Below are positions 11,425 to 21,177 of a DNA stretch of 64,000 nt, one piece after another. The stretch covers positions 1,302,001 to 1,366,000 of the forward strand of contig JAULSR010000003.1 of NCBI GenBank assembly GCA_030512295.1, given 5' to 3'. Position 1 is the stretch's first letter, and every line of letters starts with the position of its first letter. Made by a program: the position numbers and the translations under genes. The stretch comes from Bombardia bombarda. Lineage: Eukaryota; Ascomycota; Sordariomycetes; Sordariales; Lasiosphaeriaceae. The notes beneath the pieces are model-generated. The model had not been told where the DNA came from and did no database searches. It worked only from the letters and a program-made list of their open reading frames with translations.

Positions 11425-12281
11425 TCAGTAGCCCAACATAAAAATGGCGATATCCAAAAAGTTGAGGAAAGCCATCATCAGGATGAGAGAGTAGAACAGA
11501 TCCCCGGTCCAGAGCAGCGCAGGTATCTCCAAGCCGAGGGAGCCACCCGCCGCGTCGGCGAAGAACTGGATTTCTTCACGGAGACGCTGAGTCTCTCTCT
11601 GGACCTAGGAATACCAATCAGCCAGGCCTAAACAATTTTCTGAGTATCCCATATTTGTACTAACCATGGCGGCGTCCACGTCCTCCAGAGGCAAGCGCGC
11701 GCAGCCATCCTCCAAGACCCGGGTTCCATCTTCTTTGCTGCCTGCAACAGGCGCACATGTGACGTCGCATAGCATGCGCAGCAGCTTCAGGTACTGCTTG
11801 CTGTCGTGGAGATTGCGCTCGGGCTCGGGTCCGTACTGCTCGCCCTGTTGGATTCCAGCTGTCAGACCCGCACTCGAATGGGCCGTTTCATGGAGCCCTG
11901 GTATTTGGGCCATTCCCATCAATCGACTGACCTGAAGCTTCTTTCTCTCATTGATGTCGTTCAATTCCAGATCCATGACTTTCACGGCGTACTTGGCACG
12001 AAGGGCCTCGGGTCGAATGTACAGGGAGACACGGATAGCCACCATTCGGTTGTCGTTTAGGGGGGTTTTCTTGACATTGTTCCTGTTCCACCTGCCGAGG
12101 GAGAGTGCGCTCATGATGGAAGCCTGTTGACGGAGGGATATGGACAAGGTCAGCTTCGGTAATATGGCGTAGGCGGCACGTTGAGGCCGGTGCAGACAGG
12201 CTCCGTGCATAAAGGTAGATAGGTACGGCATGCAGCTTGAAGGTGGTGGAATACGAAAGGGGAGGGAAGGAAGCTCACCAT
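11425..12281 (-). CDS. Tail-anchored coiled-coil protein, tandem paralogue A (184 aa)
   Basis: Exons (minus): 12279-12281 (ATG only), 11932-12123, 11665-11844, 11425-11604; introns 155, 87, 60 nt, the first two with GTGAGC and GTCAGT donors and the third with GTTAGTAC, all consistent with one frame. The product begins MASIMSALSLGRWN. Exon 3 begins GEQYGPEPERNLHDSKQY; exon 4 begins VQRETQRLREEIQFF and ends in a hydrophobic segment (LFYSLILMMAFLNFLDIAIF) with only LGY after it, a tail-anchor arrangement. It shares intron positions and motifs (M-then-AS, G[ED].Y, DSKQ, ET.RL) with the next gene. No known domain. The likely place is an intracellular membrane facing the cytosol; inferred from topology only. 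Confidence 0.65.
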
Positions 12282-12906
12282 TTTGCCAGTCAATGATATC
12301 CAGAAGACCTGCTAGTTTGAAAAGAAACGGTGCGGTGGCGGTTTGCGGAGGTCTGTGAAAGAAGTAAATGTCAATGACAACTGGGGCAGGCGGGGACGGA
12401 TTGGGTCCAATCGGCGACCTACTTTTGGTAAAAATGGTGCAGCAGTTGCACCTGCTTCAACTAGGACCAGGCTAACAGTCGAAGATTACGTACCTAAGAT
12501 TTTGCCAAGATAGTAAACTGCACAATTTACGAGACGAAAAGCTTCATGACACGTCTCGAAGGTAGGACAAACAACGGTACACATGTATCCCACTAGCTAC
12601 GATGTACGTCATCTGCAACATTAGCACGTTGCTAGAACGAGTCCTGAAGTATGTACTCGATAGAGAGATTTTATGCCTATTCATATTGTTGACGGGCAAA
12701 ATAGTGTTGGATTGTGGTGTTACCAAACTGCCAATAGGGGAGCCACTGTCTTTGCTATCTTGAAGTCATGGAAGGAGGTACTTACGCATGTTCTGGCTAC
12801 GTTCCGTGTGAGGAAAGATATTTGATGCGTGCCCTTCTGCATGAGGCAGCCAGCCAGACAGGTATGGTAGCATCCTGTCATCTCACTGGGGAACCAAAGT
12901 AGGTAC

Positions 12907-13697
12907 TTAGATACCGCTCATGTACAAGTCAACCAGAAGATAGGCTGCGTAAATACAGACGAGGATCTTGAAGCAACGCCGGCCTTCCTGGTCCACCACG
13001 TGTCCTCTGCGATGGATCACATCATGGAGCCGACGAGTCTCACACTCGGTCTAGAAATGAAAATAGGTAAGCAAGGCACGACGAAGCAACTTGAATTGGG
13101 CGGGCATCAGAATATCGCACGCGTGTACTAACCCAAGCAACGCCCTGGTTGGCCTCCACTCCCGCAGTCTCATAGTACTCATCGTCGTACTCGCGGATCT
13201 TGCAACCCGGAATCGTCACATACACAAGCGCTCGCGTTAGCTCTAAGAGCTGCTTGCTGTCTCGTTGATGCTCCTCGTAGCTGTACTTGTCACCCTGGTT
13301 GCCTTTATTAGGTCCTAGCCGCTGGCGTCTGCTTTGATTCAATAGTTCTACGCACCAAGACCTGTTTCTTGACAATGAGGGCTTGCTGTGCCTTTGCCGC
13401 CACTTTCGCAGCCCTCGCGTAGCGACTGTCGCCGGTCCAAAAGTCGCCCATCAAGTAGCTAGCAATTTCAACAGCCTTCAGGCGGGGAGCGCGATAGTCG
13501 CTCAAGTAGGGGTCATGGTAATTGCTCGCGAAGGGTGCACAGTAGTGCTCCTCTTTGTCGCTGGCGAAGGGCGCTCGAAGGAGTGAGGCCTGTGGGGGGA
13601 GAAATAGGGACAAAGGTTAGCTGGAGCATTCCATGGGGTGGAGATACACAAGGATGGCGCTGTTGAAGTGTAGAAGAAGGGAAGAATCACTCACCAT
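12907..13697 (-). CDS. Tail-anchored coiled-coil protein, tandem paralogue B (178 aa)
   Basis: Exons (minus): 13695-13697 (ATG only), 13362-13589, 13133-13294, 12907-13050; introns 105, 67, 82 nt. The donor of the last intron is GTTAGTAC, identical to the one at the same place in paralogue A. The protein begins MASLLRAPFASDKEEHYCAP; exon 3 begins GDKYSYEEHQRDSKQLLEL, parallel to A; exon 4 begins TECETRRLHDVI and ends with a membrane segment (CFKILVCIYAAYLLVDLYM) and SGI. Intron 2 uses a weaker donor (GTCTTG) but keeps frame and has a CTAAT branch point. Divergence from A is high apart from exon layout and short motifs, so the duplication is old. Unknown function. Confidence 0.65.
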
Positions 13698-14118
13698 TGA
13701 CCGCTCTGCGGGGTTCAGGAAGTATGAACGAAGGAGGTGTCAGTTGGGCTTGCCTGAGGCGTTGTCTAAAAGAAGAATCTTGGACTGGAAGGCAGGAGGG
13801 GAGAGTTTTGGGGCCGGTCCCACTTGGCGAATTACGAAAAAGGAATTAGGGCTGGTCAAATGACCGCACAAACGGCAGGCGCGTCTGAAGTCCAGATGAA
13901 AAGTTTGCTGTGCGCCTGCCTGGTGGTGAATAGGTGGGTTCGCGCCTACTTCGTCAGGTATTCTAAACGCAAGAAATAACGGAATACAGCGCATTGTGTC
14001 TTCTACGAACAATGATCACGGTTTCAATGGAAACTGAGATATGAGAGAGCACAATGTTTCTTTAGCGACGGCCGTATCTGCTACCGTTCCATGTCAAACG
14101 ACAGTCCGAAACAGATCC

Positions 14119-15520
14119 CTAATAGATCCCCGCGGGCCTAAAGACCCAGATCAAGATCGCCACGACGGCGACACCAAGAACCCACAGCCTGACTGATGCC
14201 TCTCGCTCCAGCTGTTTCTCAAGCTAGGTAGCAACGTGTCAGCATATTCCACTACTGGTACTCAATTTGGCGCAGGATAAAAATTGCACAAAGTGCGATC
14301 AAAACTAGAAGGCTTACCGAATGACACTTCGACTCCAGCAACGCCACCTGAGTCCGGTATGCATTCAAATCATCAAGACTATCGTTGCTGAATGCGACCA
14401 TTTCTTCCAGAAGCCAAATCACCTATTTTCCAGTCAGACTTGATCGAAATCCCCTCCCGAGACATCCTGTTAGCGTCAGCAGTAACATACCCAGGTTACA
14501 TCAGTACCACGGCGAGCTTCATGATGTGCTTTCAGATGGGCCAAGAATGAAGCGAACCATCTACCCTTAATCCTATGGAGTTGGGCGACGGTAGGAGGTA
14601 TCTGGGCAAATTCAATTAGAAGAGATCTAGATGCGGCACCTCTGGGATTAAGGGCTGAAAATGGTAACATATTGGTTTGGGATCCATGATTGGCAGTCAC
14701 CAGATGGAGTAGCATGAGGAGGCAGACTGGACTTTGACGTGAGATGGGCGAGAGAGAGAGTGGAAGAGAACGCATGGCGACAAGAAGGGCCCACTTTGTG
14801 AAGGAGGTTTCTCGTACTTGCTGGGCTCGGATAATGGATTTGAGCTACATAACTGTCAGTAAATCATGTACTTCTACCAGTCGACACGGTACAAGGACAG
14901 GTAGGTAGTTACGTAGGCAATTTCGGCGGGGTTAGGAGATGCTCACTTCCTTGCACTCGTTCTCTACCTGCTTCCTCTAGCACACCATTAAGTTTAGCTG
15001 CAGACACTAAAGTCCTCCTTTCTGCCTCCTCCTTCGCACGCGTAAGCTCTTCATCCATCCGTCCCTCCCTCACAAAATGAATGTAAAAAACCACGATACA
15101 TTGCCAGATAGTGTCGTGCTCAGACAGATTCATCAACAACAACTCAAGCGGCTTCTTGGCGGTGGGCGTTACGTCGTAGATGCGGATGCCGAACAAGGGG
15201 CGCTTTTCCGGCGAGGGCTTGTCGTCGGGGTCGACCTCTTCCGCTATGCTGTAGGCTATATGATAGGCGGCGAAGCATGGCTTGCCGTCATGCTTGGGCG
15301 CTGCTTCGACGAATACCTTTACTCTCTGCGCACTGCTGACGCCGTTGCTGCCGCAGTATCTGGCGGTGCCGGCGTACCCGGGGATGTTTCGCTCCTCCTC
15401 CTCCTCCCCCTCCTCCTCCTCATGGTCGCCTTGGGGCTCCTTGTCGTCATCATCATCGGCATCCCAATCAGGACCAAGACCCTGGGGGTAACAATCTTGA
15501 CATTGCCCGCAATACCCCAT
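14119..15520 (-). CDS. Coiled-coil protein with C-terminal membrane tail, gene C
   Basis: Start taken at the ATG at 15520 (MGYCGQCQDCYPQG). A first exon to about 14947-14968 encodes an acidic stretch (DADDDDDK, EEEEGEEEEE), then a conserved-looking block (DGKPCFAAYHIAYSIAEE, RPLFGIRIYDVTP) and a charged helix (MDEELTRAKEEAERR). Downstream exons in one frame are 14491 to about 14610 (TVAQLHRIKGRWFAS), 14318-14422 (VIWLLEEMVAFSND) and 14119-14223 (LEKQLEREASVRLW, then the membrane tail VLGVAVVAILIWVF), with good introns of 68 and 94 nt. A small exon LKSIIRAQQ (around 14818-14844) may lie between. The joint around 14850-14970 is not resolved: the obvious donors are in the wrong phase. No known domain. 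Confidence 0.5.
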
Positions 15521-15766
15521 CTTTTTCGTCGATATCAAGCCACGCGAAATTTGATCAGGTTCGAGTACAGATTGTGTGAGTGGGAAAATTTCCAGTTTTA
15601 TGCCAGGCAACAGTAGTTACCTAGTCTGCTGGCGTTACACGGATTGTGGATAAAGGGATGGGCCAATATCGTGGCACACAGCCAATAGATGAGCAGATAG
15701 GAGCTATGAATAAGTTTTGTGCTGTCATCAAAGTAAAAAAAATGTTTCATATCAATAACTCCTATA

Positions 15767-16559
15767 TCACGGCGCCATAAAGAAGCACACCACGACGAAC
15801 AGAGCCATGATCAACGTTGCCGTCGAGATGATACCGACATACATAAGCCATTCCATGGCGTATTTGAGCTAAAAAAACACATCAGCTCGCTGGGCAGGTA
15901 CACATCGTATAACTCAACAAAGGCGGTGCTTACCTCTAGGTAAGTCGGCTCTAAGACAGCCATGCGACTCTCCAGGGCCTCCACTCGGTCTCGTACAGGG
16001 GTATCGGCTGTAGACACACGTTTTTCTACGGTGTCAACTGCGTCTCGGATAGTTGCTTTAAGAGTAGCCACACGTGCCTCTAGGGCGTCCGCTCGGCTTC
16101 GGGTAAGGCCCGTGGACTTCACGGTAGACAAGCGGGCCTCCAGGGCGCCCATACGGTTACCGATAGCGGTCTCCGTGGTGGACACAAGATTCTCCAGTGC
16201 GCCAATTCGGGCTGTGATGGCAGTATCTCCGGCGGCCGAAGGACTCTCCTCTTGCTTCACCAGGCTTTTGGTGGCGGGACGGCGACCAAAAAGACTTGGG
16301 CTACTGGTGACGGGAGCGGAGCCAAAAAGGGGTGGCCCAACCGTATCCTAAGAAGAATCACGTTAGTAAAGGAGGAGAAAGTGATGTCTAAACCGTCAGT
16401 GTGTAATAGCGAGAGGTGAGACAAATGCCAGCTTACCCCGGTATTGGTGATTGTGGATTGACTGGAGGTCGCTGCCTCTGGGCGTGGGTTTCCAAAGAGC
16501 GATTTAACGCTCATGATGGGAGGGGCTGGGGGTGGAGTTCCAAACAACGACCCGTTCAT
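15767..16559 (-). CDS. SLFG-motif, 18-residue-repeat protein with membrane tail, gene D (212 aa)
   Basis: Exons (minus): 16437-16559, 15934-16347, 15767-15868; introns 89 and 65 nt, GTAAGC donors, both phase 0. Three parts. First, an N-terminal region with four LFG motifs: GSLFGTPPP, KSLFGNPRP, PPLFGSAPV, PSLFGRRPA. Second, five near-18-residue units with the core [AT][LV]E.[RL][LVM] (GALENLVST, GALEARLST, DALEARVAT, DTVEKRVST, EALESRMAV), read as a continuous amphipathic helix or coiled coil. Third, a last exon with one membrane helix (WLMYVGIISTATLIMALFVV) ending two residues after CFFM. LFG motifs plus coiled coil recall FG nucleoporins, but the motifs are too few to assign that role. Unknown function. 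Confidence 0.65.
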
Positions 16560-17097
16560 GATGGGAGACTGCACGGCGCGAGCGAGTTGGAGGCAAAGTT
16601 GTAAGAAATATCTGAGGGTGATGTGACTGGCTGGTTGTCTGTCTGACCGAGGGTGAGTGTACGGTGCTTGTTCCAGCCTTCTTGGGGCCTTAGGTGTGCG
16701 AGTGATCTATCCGGCCAGTTGTGAGTACAAGAGAGGAAAAAGAAGAAAGCGAGCTGAGCAAAAAAGGTTGAGAGCGATAGCCGCCATGCTTGGCAAGCAG
16801 TGGGGCCTGGTTCTCTCCTGTGGCCCACCTGCCAGACGCGCAACAGGTTTGGCGCGGGTAATCGACAGATCTGGCATCGGATGGAAGTAGCTGGGAACCG
16901 ACACAAGCCGCTGCCATCGGCCACCTTGGGGGCATGGCTCCAGCTTTTATCTGGCTCGATGGGCCCAGCTTCACGTTAGACGTAACTGAGCTATGTAGTA
17001 GATGCACTATGGGAGCTTCCTAGCCCACCTTCAAAAAAGAGACGAAGAAACATCTGAAGTTATAGAAATAGGGTTCACAGCGTAAGAGTGATCTGAA

Positions 17098-17772
17098 TCA
17101 TGTCCCAAGCGGGGACACCATCTGACATCTCACAAAAAAAACCCCCCCGGATCTGCTACTCAACCAGGTAGCCTTCAATTTATTTACCGTGGCGTTCAAG
17201 ATTGTCACAGCAGCTACCACCAATAACGCAATGACAATGGCACACTTCAAAAAAAGTTTGAGCTACAACAGCCAACCAGAATTAATACATGCGTATACAT
17301 GAAACTCGGGTGGTTAGACTTACTTCCTTGTTTTCCTTCTCTGCAACCCCTGCAATGGTTAATAATCAGCATCAGTTACACGCATACCTACCTACATTAG
17401 GTAGTAGGTATAAGGTACAAAGTCCCCATTAATAAATCGGCCATGGTCGGCAATTTGTGAATGAGAGGCATGGGCGTGACAAACGTTGTAAAGGAGGATG
17501 AGCTGCACGAATTCGACACGATCAATGCTCTCGCCGCGTTGCACACTTTCCGAGATGGCGAGCAGGCGGTCTAAGACATCTATCAGTCGATGATTGAGAG
17601 GGTGGTCAAAAGGATACCTCTACAAGATGAATGATTAGCATGGTGGTACTTGCACGCAATCTTTGGTTTTGGACAGAATTACCTCGCCTGGGGCGGGCGG
17701 CATGATGGCCGCATCGACATCCTCTTCTTGATTGGGAGTTGGCGTTACGGGAATCGCGCCGTTCTCTTCTCT
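17098..17772 (-). CDS. Short protein with membrane tail, gene E (structure partly unresolved)
   Basis: Recognisable exons (minus): up to 17772-17683 (EENGAIPVTPTPNQEEDVDA), 17619 to about 17419 (YPFDHPLNHRLIDVLDRLL, a helical block), 17324-17349 (VAEKENKE) and 17098-17262 (LKLFLKCAIVIALLVVAAV, a membrane helix, then a polar tail of about 30 residues). Introns at 17620-17682 and 17263-17323 are good. The junction between the second and third pieces (17350-17418) leaves the frames out of phase by one base, so either a splice site is missed or there is an indel. The first in-frame ATG is at 17703; an upstream start exon is possible. Like genes A-D it ends in a hydrophobic segment encoded by its own last exon. 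Confidence 0.4.
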
Positions 17773-18408
17773 AGACTAGGGTGGGGCGGGGCGGCATGAT
17801 GGGCGAGCCGAGAGAGCTGTCTGGTCAAGCAATGAGAGAAGGGGAAAGAAAACTCTAGTTGGTCCCGGACTCTACACTTTTTTATGTGAAAAGAGACAGT
17901 CGGAACTTCACTGGTAGTCGTGTCATTGAATTGACCCAACTTCAGGGAAGAGTCAGTCTAGAGGTTGGTTGCAAGTACGGCTACATATAAGTACGTGACT
18001 GACATTGTTTGATAATTTATGCAATTTACCTCAAGTAGTGCCTCCAGTGATGAGATTACACCACCCGGCGCTAGATGATAGCACTTCTCGCCCGTTTATT
18101 AGGGGTTGTTCTCAATTCTGTGGCTGATATTGAAGTGCCTGAACAATGTGTCAGTAGGGTTAGGGTTTCACCTGTCGGCGCGGTCGCCTTTTGCTTGGCG
18201 CGTTCCCCTCCCTCCTTCCCCAAGGGCCCAATCGATGTTGCATCGACGACTTTGCCAAGTCGTGAACGTTATCAGCCATCGTTATCACGGCAATCTATTT
18301 TGCGCATAGACACTTCATGTATATAACTCTCTCCATCCCATTCCCGTATTTTCCTGCAGTTCCAACTCTCCCCACATCCAATTTATAGACCTAGAGCCCA
18401 AACAAACC
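17773..18408. promoter_or_regulatory. Intergenic, upstream of aspartylglucosaminidase
   Basis: No gene seen. A TATATAA element lies at 18320-18326, about 85 bp before the start codon at 18409, and a C/A-rich leader follows; it is a plausible core promoter. Confidence 0.35.
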
Positions 18409-19533
18409 ATGACGCCCCCCCATCCCTCCCTCACCGGCATCTGCCGACACCTGTCCCTCTCAACTCTCATGGCCATCGCATCAACAGCTCAAACAACAAA
18501 ACTCGCCACCCCCAACACCCCCTCAAACCTCCCCTTCCCCTTCGTGATCAACACCTGGGGCGGCCCCTTCACCCCCGCCACCGACGCCGCCTACCTCTCC
18601 CTCACCTCCCGCACCCCCCCTCTGTCTGCCATCTCCGCCGTCGAGATCGGCTGCTCCACCTGCGAGCGCAACCAATGCGACGGCTCCGTCGGCTTCGGCG
18701 GCTCGCCCGACGAGAACTGCGAGACGACGCTCGACGCCATGATCATGGACGGCACCACTCTAAAGAGCGGCGCCGTGGCGGGGCTGCGGCGCATCCGCGA
18801 TGCGATATCAGTCGCGCGCCATGTGCTCGAGCACACGAGCCACTCGCTGCTGGCGGGGGATCTGGCGACGCAGTTTGCGGTGGAGAATGGGTTTGCGGAG
18901 GAGGACCTGTCGACGGCGGAGAGCAGGGCGGCGTGCGAGGTGTGGAAGGAGGGGAATTGCCAGGGGAATTATAGGGTTGGTGTGCGGCCTGATGCGGGGA
19001 GGGCGTGTGGGCCGTATGTGCCTGTTGAGTCTGGGGGTGGGGGTTTGGATAGGGGGGTGGTTGGGGAGAGGCAGGCAAGTCATGATACCATCTCGATGAT
19101 TGTTATTGATAGGGAGGGGGTGATGGCCGCGGGGACGTCGACGAATGGGGCGGCGCATAAGGTGCCGGGGAGGGTGGGGGATGGGCCGATTGTGGGGAGT
19201 GGGTCGTATGTTGATGGGGATGTGGGCGGGTGCGGCGCGACCGGGGATGGGGATGTTATGATGCGGTTCTTACCGTGTTACCAGGCTGTTGAGAATCTGA
19301 GGTTGGGGATGACGCCCGACGAGGCGGCGGAGGATGTGGTGAGGAGGATGGTGAGGAAGTATCCGAATGTGGCGAGCGGGATTGTGGTTGTGAATAATAA
19401 GGGGGAGTATGGAGGGGCGGCGTCGGGGTGGACGTTTACGTACTCTGTGAGGGGAGGGGGGATGGGTGAGACCAAGGTGGTGACGGTTCCGCCGATTGAA
19501 ATCGACGGTGGGTTTGGATTGAGAGAGTTATGA
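18409..19533 (+). CDS. N(4)-(beta-N-acetylglucosaminyl)-L-asparaginase (aspartylglucosaminidase)
   Basis: Intronless, 374 residues. Ntn-hydrolase that splits the GlcNAc-Asn bond during glycoprotein breakdown, normally in the lysosome or vacuole. The autocatalytic site HDTISMIVID is intact, with the nucleophile Thr at about residue 227, which becomes the N-terminus of the beta chain. Substrate-binding and glycine-rich stretches follow (GTSTNGAAHKVPGRVGDGPI; GSGSYVDGDVGGCGATGDGD). The alpha chain shows VINTWGGPFTPATDAA and the Cys cluster EIGCSTCERNQCDGS. Residues 12-28 (HLSLSTLMAIASTAQ) look like a signal peptide. The start at 18409 follows a TATATAA element by about 85 bp. Length and motifs fit the family without gaps. 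Confidence 0.93.
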   Translation: MTPPHPSLTGICRHLSLSTLMAIASTAQTTKLATPNTPSNLPFPFVINTWGGPFTPATDAAYLSLTSRTPPLSAISAVEIGCSTCERNQCDGSVGFGGSPDENCETTLDAMIMDGTTLKSGAVAGLRRIRDAISVARHVLEHTSHSLLAGDLATQFAVENGFAEEDLSTAESRAACEVWKEGNCQGNYRVGVRPDAGRACGPYVPVESGGGGLDRGVVGERQASHDTISMIVIDREGVMAAGTSTNGAAHKVPGRVGDGPIVGSGSYVDGDVGGCGATGDGDVMMRFLPCYQAVENLRLGMTPDEAAEDVVRRMVRKYPNVASGIVVVNNKGEYGGAASGWTFTYSVRGGGMGETKVVTVPPIEIDGGFGLREL

Positions 19534-19593
19534 AGAGCAGATAGATCGGATGAATTGAAAGGGATAATAATGTGCACAAGCGGCATGGAATGG

Positions 19594-19712
19594 AGATGGG
19601 AGTTGGGTTGTATCAATCAGTTTAGGGTGCCTTAAACGCAGCAAAAAGTCTGGTGGTGCGAACATGCAGAAACAACCCGAGGTGGGAGTTGGGTTATATC
19701 AATAAGTTTAGG
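19594..19712. repeat. Imperfect 32-bp direct repeat
   Basis: Two copies of a GTGGGAGTTGGGTTRTATCA-type segment, at 19594-19625 and 19680-19712, differ at about 4 positions and are separated by 54 bp. They lie just after the aspartylglucosaminidase stop and before the tRNA-like element. Confidence 0.7.
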
Positions 19713-19740
19713 TCGGCCACACGTTGCGAACTTCATAAAA

Positions 19741-19876
19741 GTGTGGCCGTAGTGTAATGGTAACACGGGAAGCAGAGCGGGTACACCTTCCTCACGGGTC
19801 GTGACTGTACTTAGCGTAATACTTGCGGACACCAGACCCGAGTTCGATTCTTGGCAGCTGCACTTTTGCACTTTTT
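19741..19876 (+). ncRNA. tRNA-like Pol III element
   Basis: An A-box match (TAGTGTAATGG, 19750-19760) and a B-box/T-arm match (CCGAGTTCGATTCTTGG, B box 19840-19850) lie about 80 bp apart, followed by TTTT and TTTTT tracts at 19864-19876 that could terminate Pol III. The T arm (CCGAG/CTTGG) and a D arm (GTGT/ACAC) pair, and the acceptor strands pair in part. I could not place an anticodon arm with U33, so this may be an intron-bearing tRNA I failed to fold, a tRNA pseudogene or a SINE-like head. Confidence 0.35.
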
Positions 19877-20397
19877 GTCATTTGAGTTTAAAACAATTTG
19901 TTTTTACCACATTTCTTGTCATGGCGATTCGCGATCGGGCGCTTCTTTGATCGCGAAAACAAGATCCACCCCGCCTTTCCGTTCAGGTACGCGAGACAAA
20001 AGCTCGGGCCAGCAGACCCTGCCAAGCACAAAGAGTCCGGGGAGACCAGGGCAGCCTGGGTCCTGGATCAGGGGAGCCAATCGCTTGCATCCACATCAGT
20101 GCACATCAGTGCCACTAGGCTCCAACGGTCGCCGTTAATCTGGCGCATTTGAGCTTAATCTCACCACTGGCCGCCCCCATGGAAGTCGGGCGCGTCGCAT
20201 CGGCTGCGATCGATCGCAATTTTTCTCACCTGTTCAACCTCACCTCATGCGCATGGCGGTCGATGCCTCGTAACGATCGCCTGAGCTGAGCCGGTGTCGC
20301 AGATTCGCCGCGACGACAACAACGGCGGAATGCCGCTTACGCTCTTTTTTACTTCTTCACTCACACTCATTTGAACCAATCGTTCCATTCATTCATC

Positions 20398-21177
20398 ATG
20401 CGCGGGTCACTTCTCCTCCCCCTCCTCAGCGCCGCGACGGGCGCCATGGCCGCCAGCGGCACCGTCTGGGTCACGCCCCACGACAGCTACTCGTCCTCCG
20501 TCGGCGTGCTCGGCTGCAAAGTCAACACGGACCGCATCGCCTACTGGCCCGGCTCCATCGACTGCACCAACCTCTGCGTCTCGCTCACCTACGAAGGCCG
20601 GACCGTCCACCTCCTGCGCGTCGACCAGTCCGCCGGCGCCCACGACGTCAGCTACGACGCCTGGAACTACCTCTACACCGGCTTTCCCGCAACAGAGAAA
20701 CCCGCGGCTGGCGGCGCCACGGCAATGGAGTATGAGGACGTCGATATCTCCGTCTGCGCCGACCTTATTCATACGGATGACGGCAAGATGCCGCTCAGCG
20801 CGCCCAATAGCATGAATTTTCTCGCGAGCTGTCTGGAGCAGGAGGACAGCTGGATTGGGAGTAATTATGTGCTTTATAATATCCTTGATCCGCTGTGTAC
20901 GTGGGGCCATGATGAGCGGTGCACGCTTGACTGGCCGGCTGCGAACCAGGCGAGTTGTGCGAGCGGGATTGGGACGCCGGGGGTGTTGACGGATACGCCG
21001 GTTTATAATATTCGGTATCCGTCGGGGGATAAGGTGCTGGCGGGGTCGGGGGCGGTGGTGGCGACGGGGGGCGATCCTGCTACGGGTGCGAGCACGAATG
21101 AGGGGCATGGGGCGATGGGGGGGTCGATGGGGGCGGTGGTTTCTGTTGTGGGTTGTTTGGGGTATTTGTTTTTGTAG
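20398..21177 (+). CDS. Secreted, probably GPI-anchored protein, unknown
   Basis: Intronless, 259 residues from the ATG at 20398. The N-terminus (MRGSLLLPLLSAATGAMAA) is a clear signal peptide. The mature part starts SGTVWVTPHDSYSSSVGVLG and carries about eight Cys (GCKVN, CTNLCVS, ISVCADL, SCLEQE, CTWGHDERC, ASCAS), consistent with a disulfide-bonded extracellular fold. The Ser/Gly/Ala-rich end (GAMGGSMGAVVSVV) and final hydrophobic stretch (GCLGYLFL) fit a GPI-attachment signal. I know this type as a conserved ascomycete secreted protein without a firm function, so I give none. A TATA-less, pyrimidine-rich leader precedes the ATG. It is likely delivered to the cell wall or membrane surface. 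Confidence 0.75.
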   Translation: MRGSLLLPLLSAATGAMAASGTVWVTPHDSYSSSVGVLGCKVNTDRIAYWPGSIDCTNLCVSLTYEGRTVHLLRVDQSAGAHDVSYDAWNYLYTGFPATEKPAAGGATAMEYEDVDISVCADLIHTDDGKMPLSAPNSMNFLASCLEQEDSWIGSNYVLYNILDPLCTWGHDERCTLDWPAANQASCASGIGTPGVLTDTPVYNIRYPSGDKVLAGSGAVVATGGDPATGASTNEGHGAMGGSMGAVVSVVGCLGYLFL

